A stretch of 32,041 nt of DNA. Origin: Acetofilamentum sp. (GTDB lineage Bacteria; Bacteroidota; Bacteroidia; Bacteroidales; JAFGXI01). Below are positions 1 to 8,800 of the stretch, in pieces; the stretch's first letter is position 1, and every line of letters starts with the position of its first letter. The DNA lies in NCBI GenBank assembly GCA_020720565.1, contig DYOK01000006.1:1-32041 (forward strand), given 5' to 3'. The notes beneath the pieces were generated by a model. It searched no databases, was not told the DNA's origin, and saw only the letters and a list, made by a program, of their open reading frames with translations. The translations under genes and the position numbers were made by a program.

Positions 1-114
1 ATGCAAAAAGTGTAAAGTATAATTTTTTCATATGGTTATGGTTTTAAATGTTTCAAGCGCATTCAAGTAATAAATGCAATTTATCCTTTATTATTAATAA
101 AGTGTAAATATACT

Positions 115-144
115 TGATTTGGCGATAAAAAACCAAATCATTTT
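115..144 (+). terminator. Possible weak terminator hairpin
   Basis: TGATTTGG at 115-122 pairs perfectly with CCAAATCA at 133-140 across a 10-nt A-rich loop, and TTTT follows. The 8-bp AT-rich stem with a short U tract could end a plus-strand transcript entering from outside the window. The upstream gene is not visible, so this is tentative. Confidence 0.3.
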
Positions 145-189
145 CTTGGTCTGATATTTAGTTTATTTTCTACCATATTTTATATCATT

Positions 190-207
190 TTCTGTTAATT
201 AACAGAA
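190..207. repeat. 18-bp perfect palindrome
   Basis: TTCTGTTAATTAACAGAA is fully self-complementary. A gapless AT-rich palindrome of this length in non-coding DNA is typical of a dimeric regulator binding site, but no nearby gene start obviously uses it inside the window. Any regulated gene would lie to the left. Confidence 0.5.
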
Positions 208-274
208 CGTAAAGTTAATTAAGAGCTATTTATAGTAGTGGGTTAAGTAATTTCGGAATTAAATTGCAAGTTTT

Positions 275-384
275 CATATCGGACAGCGATATGTTTTTGT
301 TGCCGATTTCGGAGCATGTCACTGTCAAGCCACGATGAAGTTTGAAGCGAGCCACAGACGTTGATTTCAGCACTATCTCGGCAA
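275..384. repeat. Hairpin-rich non-coding block
   Basis: The block contains CATATCG (275-281) and CGATATG (287-293) as a 7-bp hairpin with a 5-nt loop and a T5 run. It also has CCGA-TT-TCGG at 303-312. The outer TTGCCGA (300-306) and TCGGCAA (378-384) are inverted copies of each other, and AGCCAC occurs twice between them. It looks like an intergenic repeat element; comparison with the rest of the genome would be needed to say so. Confidence 0.35.
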
Positions 385-414
385 TAAAAAATACCGCATG
401 TTACCAGTAGGCAT

Positions 415-1086
415 TTATTCATGTTTTAAGTTATATCTGAGTCCAAAATTTACTGTCAACCATTTTGTCAACCAAGGATAATCCCAACCACCCATTTCAT
501 GTGCAAATGTGCCATAAGTTATTAATCCGGCATTTATTCTTGAAAAAAGGCTTATTCTTTCAACCACAACTGATTTTATTTCAAATTCAATAAATATGTC
601 CAATCCTATTCGATTATTTTTATTATAGGTTGATTCTGATACAGTCTGTCGAATAAAGTTGTCTGGATATGGTCGGTAATGTGTCAATTCTGTTTTTCTG
701 TCATAAAAAAAGTAGTAGTAAGACAGTCCCGATCCAATTCCTAAAGATGAATTATCATTTTCTATCAAATTGTGGCAGAAATTGATATGCAAGCCAAGTC
801 TCTGATTCTTGGAATTTATTTTATAAAAATAATACTCTGGAAATTGAGGACCATTACTTTCTTTATCTACATTTATGTCGTTATACAATGCGTCCTTTAA
901 GCAATGTGTGAAATGAAAAGAAATTCGATTTTGATTGTGGTTTTTTAAACCATAGCCTAAGTCATAACCAAATGCATTCTTAAAATCATTTATTTCAGTT
1001 GTGGTAAAGAGTCCTGATAATTCAAATGATTGTCCTGTCAGGGAGCAATAACTTATGGCAAATAATATGGTCAATAAATTTTTCAA
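415..1086 (-). CDS. Exported hypothetical protein, possible small beta-barrel
   Basis: I do not recognise the family. The reading frame stays open up to an ATG at 1203, but that ATG lies inside the terminator stem of the neighbouring rpoBC operon, and a good promoter box sits at 1120-1127. The best start is therefore the TTG at 1084-1086, giving 223 residues. The product then begins with Lys, a hydrophobic stretch (LLTILFAISYCSL) and TGQ, a convincing signal peptide. The mature part has alternating aromatic and polar residues and Gly/Asn-rich turns (GYDLGYGL, GSGLSYYYFFYD, VNFGLRYNL). That pattern suits a small outer-membrane or periplasmic beta-barrel, although it ends in HE rather than a terminal aromatic residue. 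No other ATG is available near the signal peptide. It appears monocistronic. Confidence 0.6.
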   Translation of the reverse strand: MKNLLTILFAISYCSLTGQSFELSGLFTTTEINDFKNAFGYDLGYGLKNHNQNRISFHFTHCLKDALYNDINVDKESNGPQFPEYYFYKINSKNQRLGLHINFCHNLIENDNSSLGIGSGLSYYYFFYDRKTELTHYRPYPDNFIRQTVSESTYNKNNRIGLDIFIEFEIKSVVVERISLFSRINAGLITYGTFAHEMGGWDYPWLTKWLTVNFGLRYNLKHE

Positions 1087-1119
1087 ATCTGTCTGTCTTT
1101 TATGCTTACTGGTAACTAA

Positions 1120-1149
1120 CAAATATAAGGATATAAATAAATTACCCAC
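1120..1149 (-). promoter_or_regulatory. Bacteroidota-type promoter of the exported hypothetical gene
   Basis: Read on the minus strand, TATATTTG (plus positions 1120-1127) matches the -7 consensus TAnnTTTG exactly. GTG lies 19 nt upstream (plus 1147-1149), one mismatch from the -33 TTG. Transcription would begin some 25-30 nt before the TTG codon at 1086, which supports that codon over the far-upstream ATG. Confidence 0.55.
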
Positions 1150-1192
1150 CGCTCTCATTTTTATGTTTAACAGCAGGTTTTGTAAAAACATA

Positions 1193-1228
1193 AAAGAAGC
1201 CATCTACAAAAGGGTAGATGGCTTCTTT
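1193..1228 (-). terminator. Terminator of the rpoBC-DUF3467 operon
   Basis: A perfect 15-bp stem (1193-1207 with 1214-1228) has a 6-nt loop. It starts 16 bp beyond the DUF3467 stop codon, and on the minus strand its 3' arm ends in TTT and is followed by ATGTTTTT. It is the strongest hairpin near the end of the long ribosomal/RNA polymerase operon. The other strand also has a short T run after the stem, so weak bidirectional activity is possible. Confidence 0.8.
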
Positions 1229-1244
1229 ATTTCACGGATTACGA

Positions 1245-1553
1245 CTATGCTTGTCCCTTTGGTGTTCCAAAGTTTAATGGCATCATTGGGGCGGAGTCTA
1301 CTTTAATGGTACCATGAGTCGATTCAAACTTACGAATATTGTCTTGCAGTGCCATCATTAAACGTTTTGCATGTTCGGGTGTCATAATAATTCTCGACTT
1401 TACCTTTGCTTTGGGAACGCCTGGCATTAATCGAACAAAGTCGATTACAAATTCGCTGTGCGAGTGTGTAATAACAGCCAAATTAGAATAAGTACCTTCG
1501 GCAACTTGCTCATCTAACTCAATGTTAATTTGTTGTTCTTTATTCTCGCTCAT
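1245..1553 (-). CDS. DUF3467 family protein
   Basis: This small acidic protein of 102 residues matches the DUF3467 pattern: an N-terminal INIELDEQVAEGTYSNLAVI segment, then HSEFVIDFVRLMPG, and a helical SRIIMTPEHAKRLMMALQDN region. Its molecular function is not established. The start codon lies only 2 nt after the rpoC stop, so translation is probably coupled to rpoC and made in step with RNA polymerase. In Bacteroidota this gene is commonly found directly behind rpoC. From context I infer a role linked to transcription, or simply co-expression with it; the sequence shows no catalytic motif, metal site, membrane segment or helix-turn-helix. The C-terminal 15-20 residues are rich in Met, Pro and Gly and are probably flexible. 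Confidence 0.85.
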   Translation of the reverse strand: MSENKEQQINIELDEQVAEGTYSNLAVITHSHSEFVIDFVRLMPGVPKAKVKSRIIMTPEHAKRLMMALQDNIRKFESTHGTIKVDSAPMMPLNFGTPKGQA

Positions 1554-1555
1554 AT

Positions 1556-4500
1556 TTATTCAGAATCGGTATAATTAGCACTTACTAAAATATTATCGTA
1601 GATACGAGCCCCAGTACCAGCGGGGATTTTGTGTCCAACAATAACGTTTTCTTTCAAACCTTCTAAACCATCGACTTTACCGCTAATAGCTGCTTCGTTA
1701 AGCACTTTGGTAGTCTCTTGGAACGATGCTGCAGAAATAAAGCTTTGTGTTTGAAGCGCTGCTCGAGTAATACCTTGTAAAATCTGATTCGATGTGGCAG
1801 GTACTGCATCGCGAGCATCAACTGGTTTTAAATCTTTACGTTTAAGTTGCGAATTTTCGTCGCGTAATTTACGTGCAGAAATTATTTGACCAGCTTTGAA
1901 ATTCTCAGAGTCACCAGCATCTACTACTACTTTCTTTCCATAAATTGAATCGTTCTCTTCGAAGAATTCCCATTTATCGACAATCTGATTTTCCAAGAAG
2001 ATGGTATCGCCTGGTTCAACAATGCTAACTTTACGCATCATTTGTCGAACAATGACTTCGAAGTGTTTATCGTTAATTTTAACACCTTGTAAGCGGTAAA
2101 CGTCTTGAACCTCGTTAACGATGTATTCTTGAACTTTTGTAGGTCCTTGAATCGCTAAGATATCGGCTGGCGTAATGGCTCCATCAGAAAGTGGTATTCC
2201 AGAACGAATGTAATCGTTTTCTTGAACCAAAATCTGTTTTGATAAGGATACCAAATACTTTTTAATTTCACCAGTTTTCGATGTAATTACAATTTCGCGG
2301 TTACCTCTTTTAATTTTACCAAAAGTAACTTCTCCATCAATTTCGGAAACAACTGCGGGGTTAGAAGGGTTACGTGCTTCGAATAATTCGGTTACACGAG
2401 GCAAACCTCCAGTGATATCGCCTGCTTTACCAATTGCTCTTGGGATTTTAACCAAAACCTGTCCTTGTTCAACTTCAGATTTTTCGTTCACCACAATGTG
2501 AGCACCCACTGGCAAGTTGTAAGTTTTCAAAGTATCTTTCGACTTACTTACAATCAATAACTCAGGGTTTTTAGTTTTATCTTTAGTTTCGATAATTACT
2601 TTCTCGGTAAATCCAGTTTGCTCGTCCGATTCTTCGCGGAAAGTAATCCCTTGAATCAAATTTTCAAAAACAATACGTCCAGAAGTTTCTGCAATAATAA
2701 CCGCGTTATAGGGATCCCAATCGCAAATGGTGGTACCTTTTTTAACTTCGGAATTATTTTCGACATACAATTTAGATCCGTAAGGCACAGAGTGAGTCGA
2801 ATAAACCACTTTAGTTTTCTTATCAATCAATCGTAATTCGCCCATTCGACCAATAACAACTTTCGAAACTTCGCCTTGTTCAGAGGTTGAATCGATGGTA
2901 CGTAGCTCGTCAATTTCGACAAATGCATCATAATTTGATACGATACTGGAGTTGGTTCCGATGTTACCGGCAGTACCCCCAACGTGGAATGTTCGAAGAG
3001 TCAACTGAGTACCTGGCTCACCAATTGATTGAGCGGCGATTACACCAACAGCCTCTCCTATCTGTACTTTTCGTGCTGTGGCTAAATTTCTACCATAGCA
3101 TTTTGCACAAGCACCTTTACGAGCTTCGCAAGTTAATACCGATCGAATCTCGACTTGGTCGATAGGTGATTGGTCTATTAATGCGGCAATATTTTCTGTA
3201 ATTTCTTGACCAGAATGTACCAATACGTCTCCTGTTAAAGGATGAATCACATCGTGTACACTGGTTCTACCAACGATACGCTCATTAAGGGTTTGAACCA
3301 CGTCTTGGTTCTTTTTAATGGCTGTTGCCACAATACCTCTTAACGTTCCGCAATCGTCTTCGTTAATAATCACATCTTGAGCCACATCGACCAAACGACG
3401 TGTTAAATATCCTGCATCGGCAGTTTTAAGTGCTGTATCGGCCAAACCTTTACGAGCACCGTGAGTTGAAATAAAGTACTCTAATACAGAAAGGCCTTCT
3501 TTAAAGTTCGAAAGAATTGGATTTTCGATAATCTGACCAGTGGTAGCACCCGACTTTTGTGGTTTCGCCATCAAACCCCTCATACCCGAAAGCTGACGAA
3601 TTTGTTCGCGTGAACCCCGTGCACCAGAATCCAACATCATGTAAACAGAATTAAATCCTTGATTGTCAGATTTCAACTGATTCATTAATGTGGTTGTTAA
3701 GCTGGCGTTAACGTGTGTCCAAATATCAATAATCTGATTATAACGTTCGTTGTTGGTAATGAAACCCATGTTATAGTTGTTCAATACCTCTTCGACTTGC
3801 TCGTATCCATCTTGAACCATCGCCTCTTTTTCTTCTGGAATAATAATATCCCCTAAGTTAAACGACAGACCGCCTTTAAAGGCCATGAAATAACCCATGT
3901 CTTTGATGTCGTCGAGGAATTTAGCCGCTTTGGCAGTTCCCGAAACTTGAAGAACAAGAGCAATGATATCGCGCAACGATTTTTTTGTTAATACGGTATT
4001 AATAAAACCTACCTCGTCGGGTACATGTTCATTAAATAGAACTCTACCAACTGTCGATTCGATAATGGTCGTACCTTTTTCCCCTTTTTCGTTGTAAGGA
4101 TAACGTACTTTAACGCGAGCATGCAAATCTACAGCTTTCTCGTTGTACGCAATAATAACCTCTTCGGGTGAATAAAAAATAAGACCTTCTCCTTTAGCAC
4201 CAGGACGTTCTTTGGTGATGTAATATAAACCTAAAACCATGTCTTGCGAAGGAACTGTAATAGGTGCTCCGTTGGCAGGGTTTAGAATGTTGTGCGACCC
4301 CAACATCAACATTTGAGCTTCCATAACAGCAGCGTTACCCAAAGGTAAGTGAACAGCCATTTGGTCACCGTCGAAGTCGGCGTTGAATGCAGTACAAGCT
4401 AAAGGATGGAGTTGAATGGCTTTACCCTCGATCAATTTAGGTTGGAAAGCCTGAATACCCAGACGGTGCAGTGTTGGAGCACGGTTTAGCAATACAGGAT

Positions 4501-5800
4501 GACCTTTTAAAACATTTTCGAGAATGTCCCAAACGACTGCATCTCTACGGTCGATAATTTTTTTAGCTGATTTAACGGTTTTTACAATACCACGTTCAAT
4601 CAACTTACGAATAATAAATGGTTTATATAATTCGGCAGCCATATCTTTTGGCATACCGCATTCGTGCATTTTTAAATCTGGACCAACGACGATAACCGAA
4701 CGAGCCGAATAATCGACACGTTTACCGAGCAAGTTTTGACGGAAACGACCTTGTTTACCTTTCAAACTATCGCTCAAAGATTTCAAGGGTCTGTTGGCAT
4801 CTGTTTTTACAGCGTTCGATTTACGTGAGTTATCGAACAAAGAATCAACTGCCTCTTGTAACATACGTTTTTCGTTACGTAAGATGACTTCTGGTGCTTT
4901 AATTTCGATAAGTCTTTTCAAACGGTTGTTTCTGATGATAACACGACGGTACAAATCGTTTAAGTCGGAAGTTGCAAAACGGCCACCATCGAGAGGCACC
5001 AAGGGGCGTAACTCAGGAGGAATAACAGGAACGATTTTAATTACCATCCATTCTGGTCTGTTTTTGCCTTTAGATGCACGGAAAGCCTCAATAACTTGTA
5101 GTCTTTTAAGTGCTTCATTTTTACGTTGTTGCGAAGTTTCTGTATTGGCTTGATGTCTTAAATCGTAGGATAATACATCGAGGTTAACACGAGACAGCAA
5201 CATATGTAAAGCATCGGCACCCATTTTGGCAATAAATTTCTCGGGATCTGCGTCATCTTTATAATGGTTATCGGCAGGGAGACGCTCTAAAATATCGAGA
5301 TATTCCTCTTCCGATAAAAATTCAAGATACTTAATGGGTTCTCCATCGGCAGTTACTGCTCTACCCGCTTGAATAACTACATACTTTTCGTAGTAGATAA
5401 TTGAATCGAGTTTTTTAGATGGTAAACCTAATAAGTAACCAATTTTATTTGGTAAAGAACGAAAATACCATATATGAGCTACAGGAACCACCAATTCGAT
5501 GTGTCCCATACGCTCACGTCGTACTTTCTTTTCGGTTACCTCAACCCCGCAGCGATCGCATACGATACCTTTGTAGCGAATACGTTTGTATTTACCACAA
5601 TGACACTCATAGTCCTTAACAGGTCCAAAAATCTTTTCGCAGAAAAGACCTTCGCGCTCAGGCTTATAGGTTCTATAGTTAATCGTTTCGGGTTTGAGCA
5701 CTTCGCCTTGCGAACGCTCTAAAATTTCTTCTGGAGAAGCCAAACCGATACGGATTTTTGAAAAACTTTGGTTTGTTTGTTTATCCTTTCTAAATGCCAT
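1556..5800 (-). CDS. rpoC: DNA-directed RNA polymerase subunit beta'
   Basis: This is the catalytic beta' subunit of RNA polymerase, 1414 residues long. The N-terminal zinc ribbon is visible as C66, C68, C81 and C84. The active-site motif NADFDGD spans residues 473-479, with its three Asp residues holding the catalytic magnesium. A second zinc site is formed by C817, C891, C898 and C901. The bridge-helix/trigger-loop region contains SGARGSREQIRQL and later QSIGEPGTQLTLRTFHVGG. The reading frame is intact throughout, and the ATG start is followed by AFRKDKQTNQSFSKIRIGLASP, a normal N terminus. The gene lies 54 bp behind rpoB, with a hairpin in between, and 2 nt before the DUF3467 gene. Confidence 0.99.
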   Translation of the reverse strand: MAFRKDKQTNQSFSKIRIGLASPEEILERSQGEVLKPETINYRTYKPEREGLFCEKIFGPVKDYECHCGKYKRIRYKGIVCDRCGVEVTEKKVRRERMGHIELVVPVAHIWYFRSLPNKIGYLLGLPSKKLDSIIYYEKYVVIQAGRAVTADGEPIKYLEFLSEEEYLDILERLPADNHYKDDADPEKFIAKMGADALHMLLSRVNLDVLSYDLRHQANTETSQQRKNEALKRLQVIEAFRASKGKNRPEWMVIKIVPVIPPELRPLVPLDGGRFATSDLNDLYRRVIIRNNRLKRLIEIKAPEVILRNEKRMLQEAVDSLFDNSRKSNAVKTDANRPLKSLSDSLKGKQGRFRQNLLGKRVDYSARSVIVVGPDLKMHECGMPKDMAAELYKPFIIRKLIERGIVKTVKSAKKIIDRRDAVVWDILENVLKGHPVLLNRAPTLHRLGIQAFQPKLIEGKAIQLHPLACTAFNADFDGDQMAVHLPLGNAAVMEAQMLMLGSHNILNPANGAPITVPSQDMVLGLYYITKERPGAKGEGLIFYSPEEVIIAYNEKAVDLHARVKVRYPYNEKGEKGTTIIESTVGRVLFNEHVPDEVGFINTVLTKKSLRDIIALVLQVSGTAKAAKFLDDIKDMGYFMAFKGGLSFNLGDIIIPEEKEAMVQDGYEQVEEVLNNYNMGFITNNERYNQIIDIWTHVNASLTTTLMNQLKSDNQGFNSVYMMLDSGARGSREQIRQLSGMRGLMAKPQKSGATTGQIIENPILSNFKEGLSVLEYFISTHGARKGLADTALKTADAGYLTRRLVDVAQDVIINEDDCGTLRGIVATAIKKNQDVVQTLNERIVGRTSVHDVIHPLTGDVLVHSGQEITENIAALIDQSPIDQVEIRSVLTCEARKGACAKCYGRNLATARKVQIGEAVGVIAAQSIGEPGTQLTLRTFHVGGTAGNIGTNSSIVSNYDAFVEIDELRTIDSTSEQGEVSKVVIGRMGELRLIDKKTKVVYSTHSVPYGSKLYVENNSEVKKGTTICDWDPYNAVIIAETSGRIVFENLIQGITFREESDEQTGFTEKVIIETKDKTKNPELLIVSKSKDTLKTYNLPVGAHIVVNEKSEVEQGQVLVKIPRAIGKAGDITGGLPRVTELFEARNPSNPAVVSEIDGEVTFGKIKRGNREIVITSKTGEIKKYLVSLSKQILVQENDYIRSGIPLSDGAITPADILAIQGPTKVQEYIVNEVQDVYRLQGVKINDKHFEVIVRQMMRKVSIVEPGDTIFLENQIVDKWEFFEENDSIYGKKVVVDAGDSENFKAGQIISARKLRDENSQLKRKDLKPVDARDAVPATSNQILQGITRAALQTQSFISAASFQETTKVLNEAAISGKVDGLEGLKENVIVGHKIPAGTGARIYDNILVSANYTDSE

Positions 5801-5825
5801 GTGAAGGAAAAGTTTATGGATTAAG

Positions 5826-5849
5826 GGAGCAAGCCAAAGGGCTTGCTCC
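5826..5849 (-). promoter_or_regulatory. rpoB-rpoC intercistronic hairpin
   Basis: GGAGCAAGCC (5826-5835) and GGCTTGCTCC (5840-5849) form a perfect 10-bp GC-rich stem with a 4-nt loop, filling much of the 54-bp gap between rpoB and rpoC. No U run follows on the minus strand, so it is not a standard terminator. A role in RNA processing, mRNA stability or attenuation is inferred only from shape and position. Confidence 0.6.
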
Positions 5850-5854
5850 TAAAA

Positions 5855-8800
5855 TTATTCTTCTAAATTGATACTTAGGCCTAAACCTCGTAATTCGTGC
5901 ATCAACACGTTGAACGACTCAGGGATACCAGGTGCTGGCATACTTTCGCCTTTAACGATTGCTTCGTAAGTTTTAGCACGTCCAATCACATCATCGGATT
6001 TGACGGTCAAAATCTCTTGTAGAATATTAGACGCTCCGAAAGCTTCGAGGGCCCATACCTCCATCTCTCCAAATCGCTGACCTCCAAAGTGTGCTTTACC
6101 ACCAAGCGGTTGCTGTGTAATAAGCGAATAGGGGCCAATAGAACGTGCGTGCATTTTGTCGTCAACCAAGTGACCTAACTTAAGCATGTAGATGACACCA
6201 ACAGTTGCTGGTTGGTCGAATCGCTCGCCAGTACCACCATCGTGTAGATAGGTTTTACCAAATTGAGGTACACCCGCTTTGTGGGTATAACTAGTAATCT
6301 CGTCTAAAGTTGCTCCATCAAAAATTGGTGTCGAAAACTTCATACCTAATTCCAATCCAGCCCATCCAAGTACAGTTTCGTAAATCTGTCCAAGGTTCAT
6401 ACGCGAAGGTACACCAAGTGGGTTAAGTACAATGTCAACAGGCGTTCCGTCTTCGAGGAAAGGCATATCTTCTTGGCGAACAATTCGCGATACAATACCT
6501 TTATTTCCGTGGCGACCTGCCATTTTATCACCTACTTTTAGTACACGTTTTTGTGCAATGTATACTTTAGCTAATTTAATAATTCCTGTGGGGAGCTCAT
6601 CACCTACTGTAAGATTGAACTTTTTACGTTTGGCTTCACCTTCAATTTCTTTGAATTTTAATAAGAAATTATTGATTAATCGAATAATCAAATCGTTTTT
6701 ATCTTTATCGGTAGTCCACTTAGTCGGGTCGATATTCATATAATCGATTTCTTGTAAGGCTTTAAGAGTAATTTTAGAACCTTTTGCAATAATTTCGATA
6801 CCTAAGAAATCGGTAATTCCTTGTGAAGTTTTTCCGTTTACAAGACCAAACAATTTTTCGATAAATACAGAACGTAAATCGGTAATTTTCGCAATTGCTT
6901 CGTCATCGATTCTATCCATCAATGGTTTCTCGAGTTTTTTCGACTTACGATCTTTATTGGCTCTAGAAAATAATTGTTTTCCAATGATAACACCTTGCAT
7001 CGATGGAGTGGCTTTAAGCGAAGCATCTTTCACGTCGCCAGCCTTGTCACCAAAAATTGCACGAAGTAATTTTTCTTCAGGTGTAGGGTCAGATTCGCCT
7101 TTTGGAGTAATCTTTCCTATTAGAATATCGCCTGGTCTAACTTCGGCACCAATACGAATGATACCATTTTCGTCGAGGTCTTTTGTGGCCTCTTCGTTAA
7201 CGTTTGGTATATCGGACGTTAATTCTTCAACCCCTAGCTTGGTATCACGTACTTCCAAGGTATGTTCCGAAATATGGATAGAAGTGAAAATATCATTTCT
7301 AACAATTTTTTCAGATATTACAATTGCATCCTCAAAGTTATAACCTTTCCATGGCATAAACGCCACTTTTAGGTTACGACCCAATGCCAACTCGCCATCT
7401 TGTGTGGCGTAACCTTCGGTTAATACGGTACCCTTGCTTAATTTTTGACCCCTTGTTACAATTGGAATCAAATTCATGCAAGTGTTTTGATTGGTTTTGC
7501 GATATTTTGGCAAATTATATATGGTAGCTTCGTCGACAAAGGAAACAAATTTTTCTTCTTCGGTTCTTTCGTAACGAACTACAATTTTATTAGCATCAAC
7601 GTACTCAACAACGCCATCGCCTTCAGCTACAATCTGAATACGAGAATCGTGAATCACATGACGTTCGATACCCGTTCCAACAATTGGAGATTCTGCTTTG
7701 AGCAACGGTACAGCTTGACGCATCATGTTTGATCCCATCAATGCACGGTTCGCATCATCATGTTCCAAAAAAGGAATTAAAGAGGCTGCAATTGAAGCGA
7801 TCTGATTAGGTGCAACGTCCATAAGTGCAACTTCTTCGGGAGTCGAAACTGGGAAATCTCCGTTGAAACGAGATTTGATACGATTATTTAAGAAGTTACC
7901 ATGATCGTCAATTGCGGCATTGGCTTGTGCAATAACTACACCTTCTTCGTTTTCGGCACTCAAATAAACCGTATTAGAATCCTCTAAATTGACCACTCCT
8001 GTTTCAACTTTACGGTAGGGAGTTTCGATAAAACCTAACACATTAATTTTAGCATAAACGCACAACGAAGAAATCAAACCAATATTGGGTCCTTCAGGAG
8101 TTTCGATGGGGCACAAACGTCCATAGTGTGTATAGTGAACGTCACGAACCTCGAAACCTGCACGCTCTCTCGATAAACCACCTGGTCCGAGTGCAGACAA
8201 ACGACGTTTATGAGTCATTTCTGCCAATGGATTGGTTTGATCCATAAACTGAGACAGCTGATTGGTACCAAAGAACGAATTAATAACTGAAGATAAGGTT
8301 CTTGAATTAATCAAATCGACTGGTGTAAACACCTCGTTATCACGTACATTCATGCGTTCGCGAATGGTACGAGCCATACGAGCTAAACCTACGCCAAACT
8401 GGTTGGCCAATTGCTCGCCAACTGTTCGTACACGGCGATTACTTAAGTGGTCGATATCATCTACCACCGTTTTGTCGTTGATTAATTGAATAAGATACTT
8501 AATAATTTCTATGATGTCAGCTTTGGTTAAAATACTCACATCCATTTCGACATTAAGACCTAATTTTTTATTTATACGATAACGACCTACGTCACCTAAA
8601 TCGTAACGTTTATCAGAGAAAAATAGTTTATCAAATACGTCACGAGCAGTAGCCTCATCTGGTGGTTCAGAATTACGCAACTGTCGATAAATATGCATTA
8701 CTGCTTCTTTTTCCGAGTTACAAGGGTCTTTTTGTAATGTATTATATATTATTGCAAAGTCAGATGTATTAACATCTTCTTTGTGTAATAAAATCGATTT

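Larger units (their letters stand above)
1..414. other. Gene-free left edge with palindromes
   Basis: No convincing coding region is seen on either strand. The stretch is very AT-rich up to about 240. After that comes a more GC-balanced block (275-384) with small hairpins. It lies downstream of the minus-strand hypothetical gene ending at 415. Separate entries cover the hairpin at 115-144, the 18-bp palindrome at 190-207 and the block at 275-384. Confidence 0.6.

Noticed and set aside
275..420. Integron attC site or gene cassette
   Set aside because: The ends do not provide a properly paired RYYYAAC and GTTRRRY, and no integrase is present; only the general hairpin-rich look fits.
1055..1306. 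Plus-strand coding gene across the operon terminator
   Set aside because: It runs through the 15-bp terminator stem and antisense to the exported hypothetical gene and the DUF3467 gene, with no recognisable protein features.
4794..5153. Plus-strand ORFs antisense to rpoC, rpoB, rplA and nusG
   Set aside because: Several open frames over 60 codons lie opposite highly conserved genes; their sequences mirror the codon bias of the sense strand and show no domain of their own.
8190..8250. Rifampicin-resistance substitution in rpoB
   Set aside because: D476, H486 and S491 and their neighbours read as the susceptible sequence.
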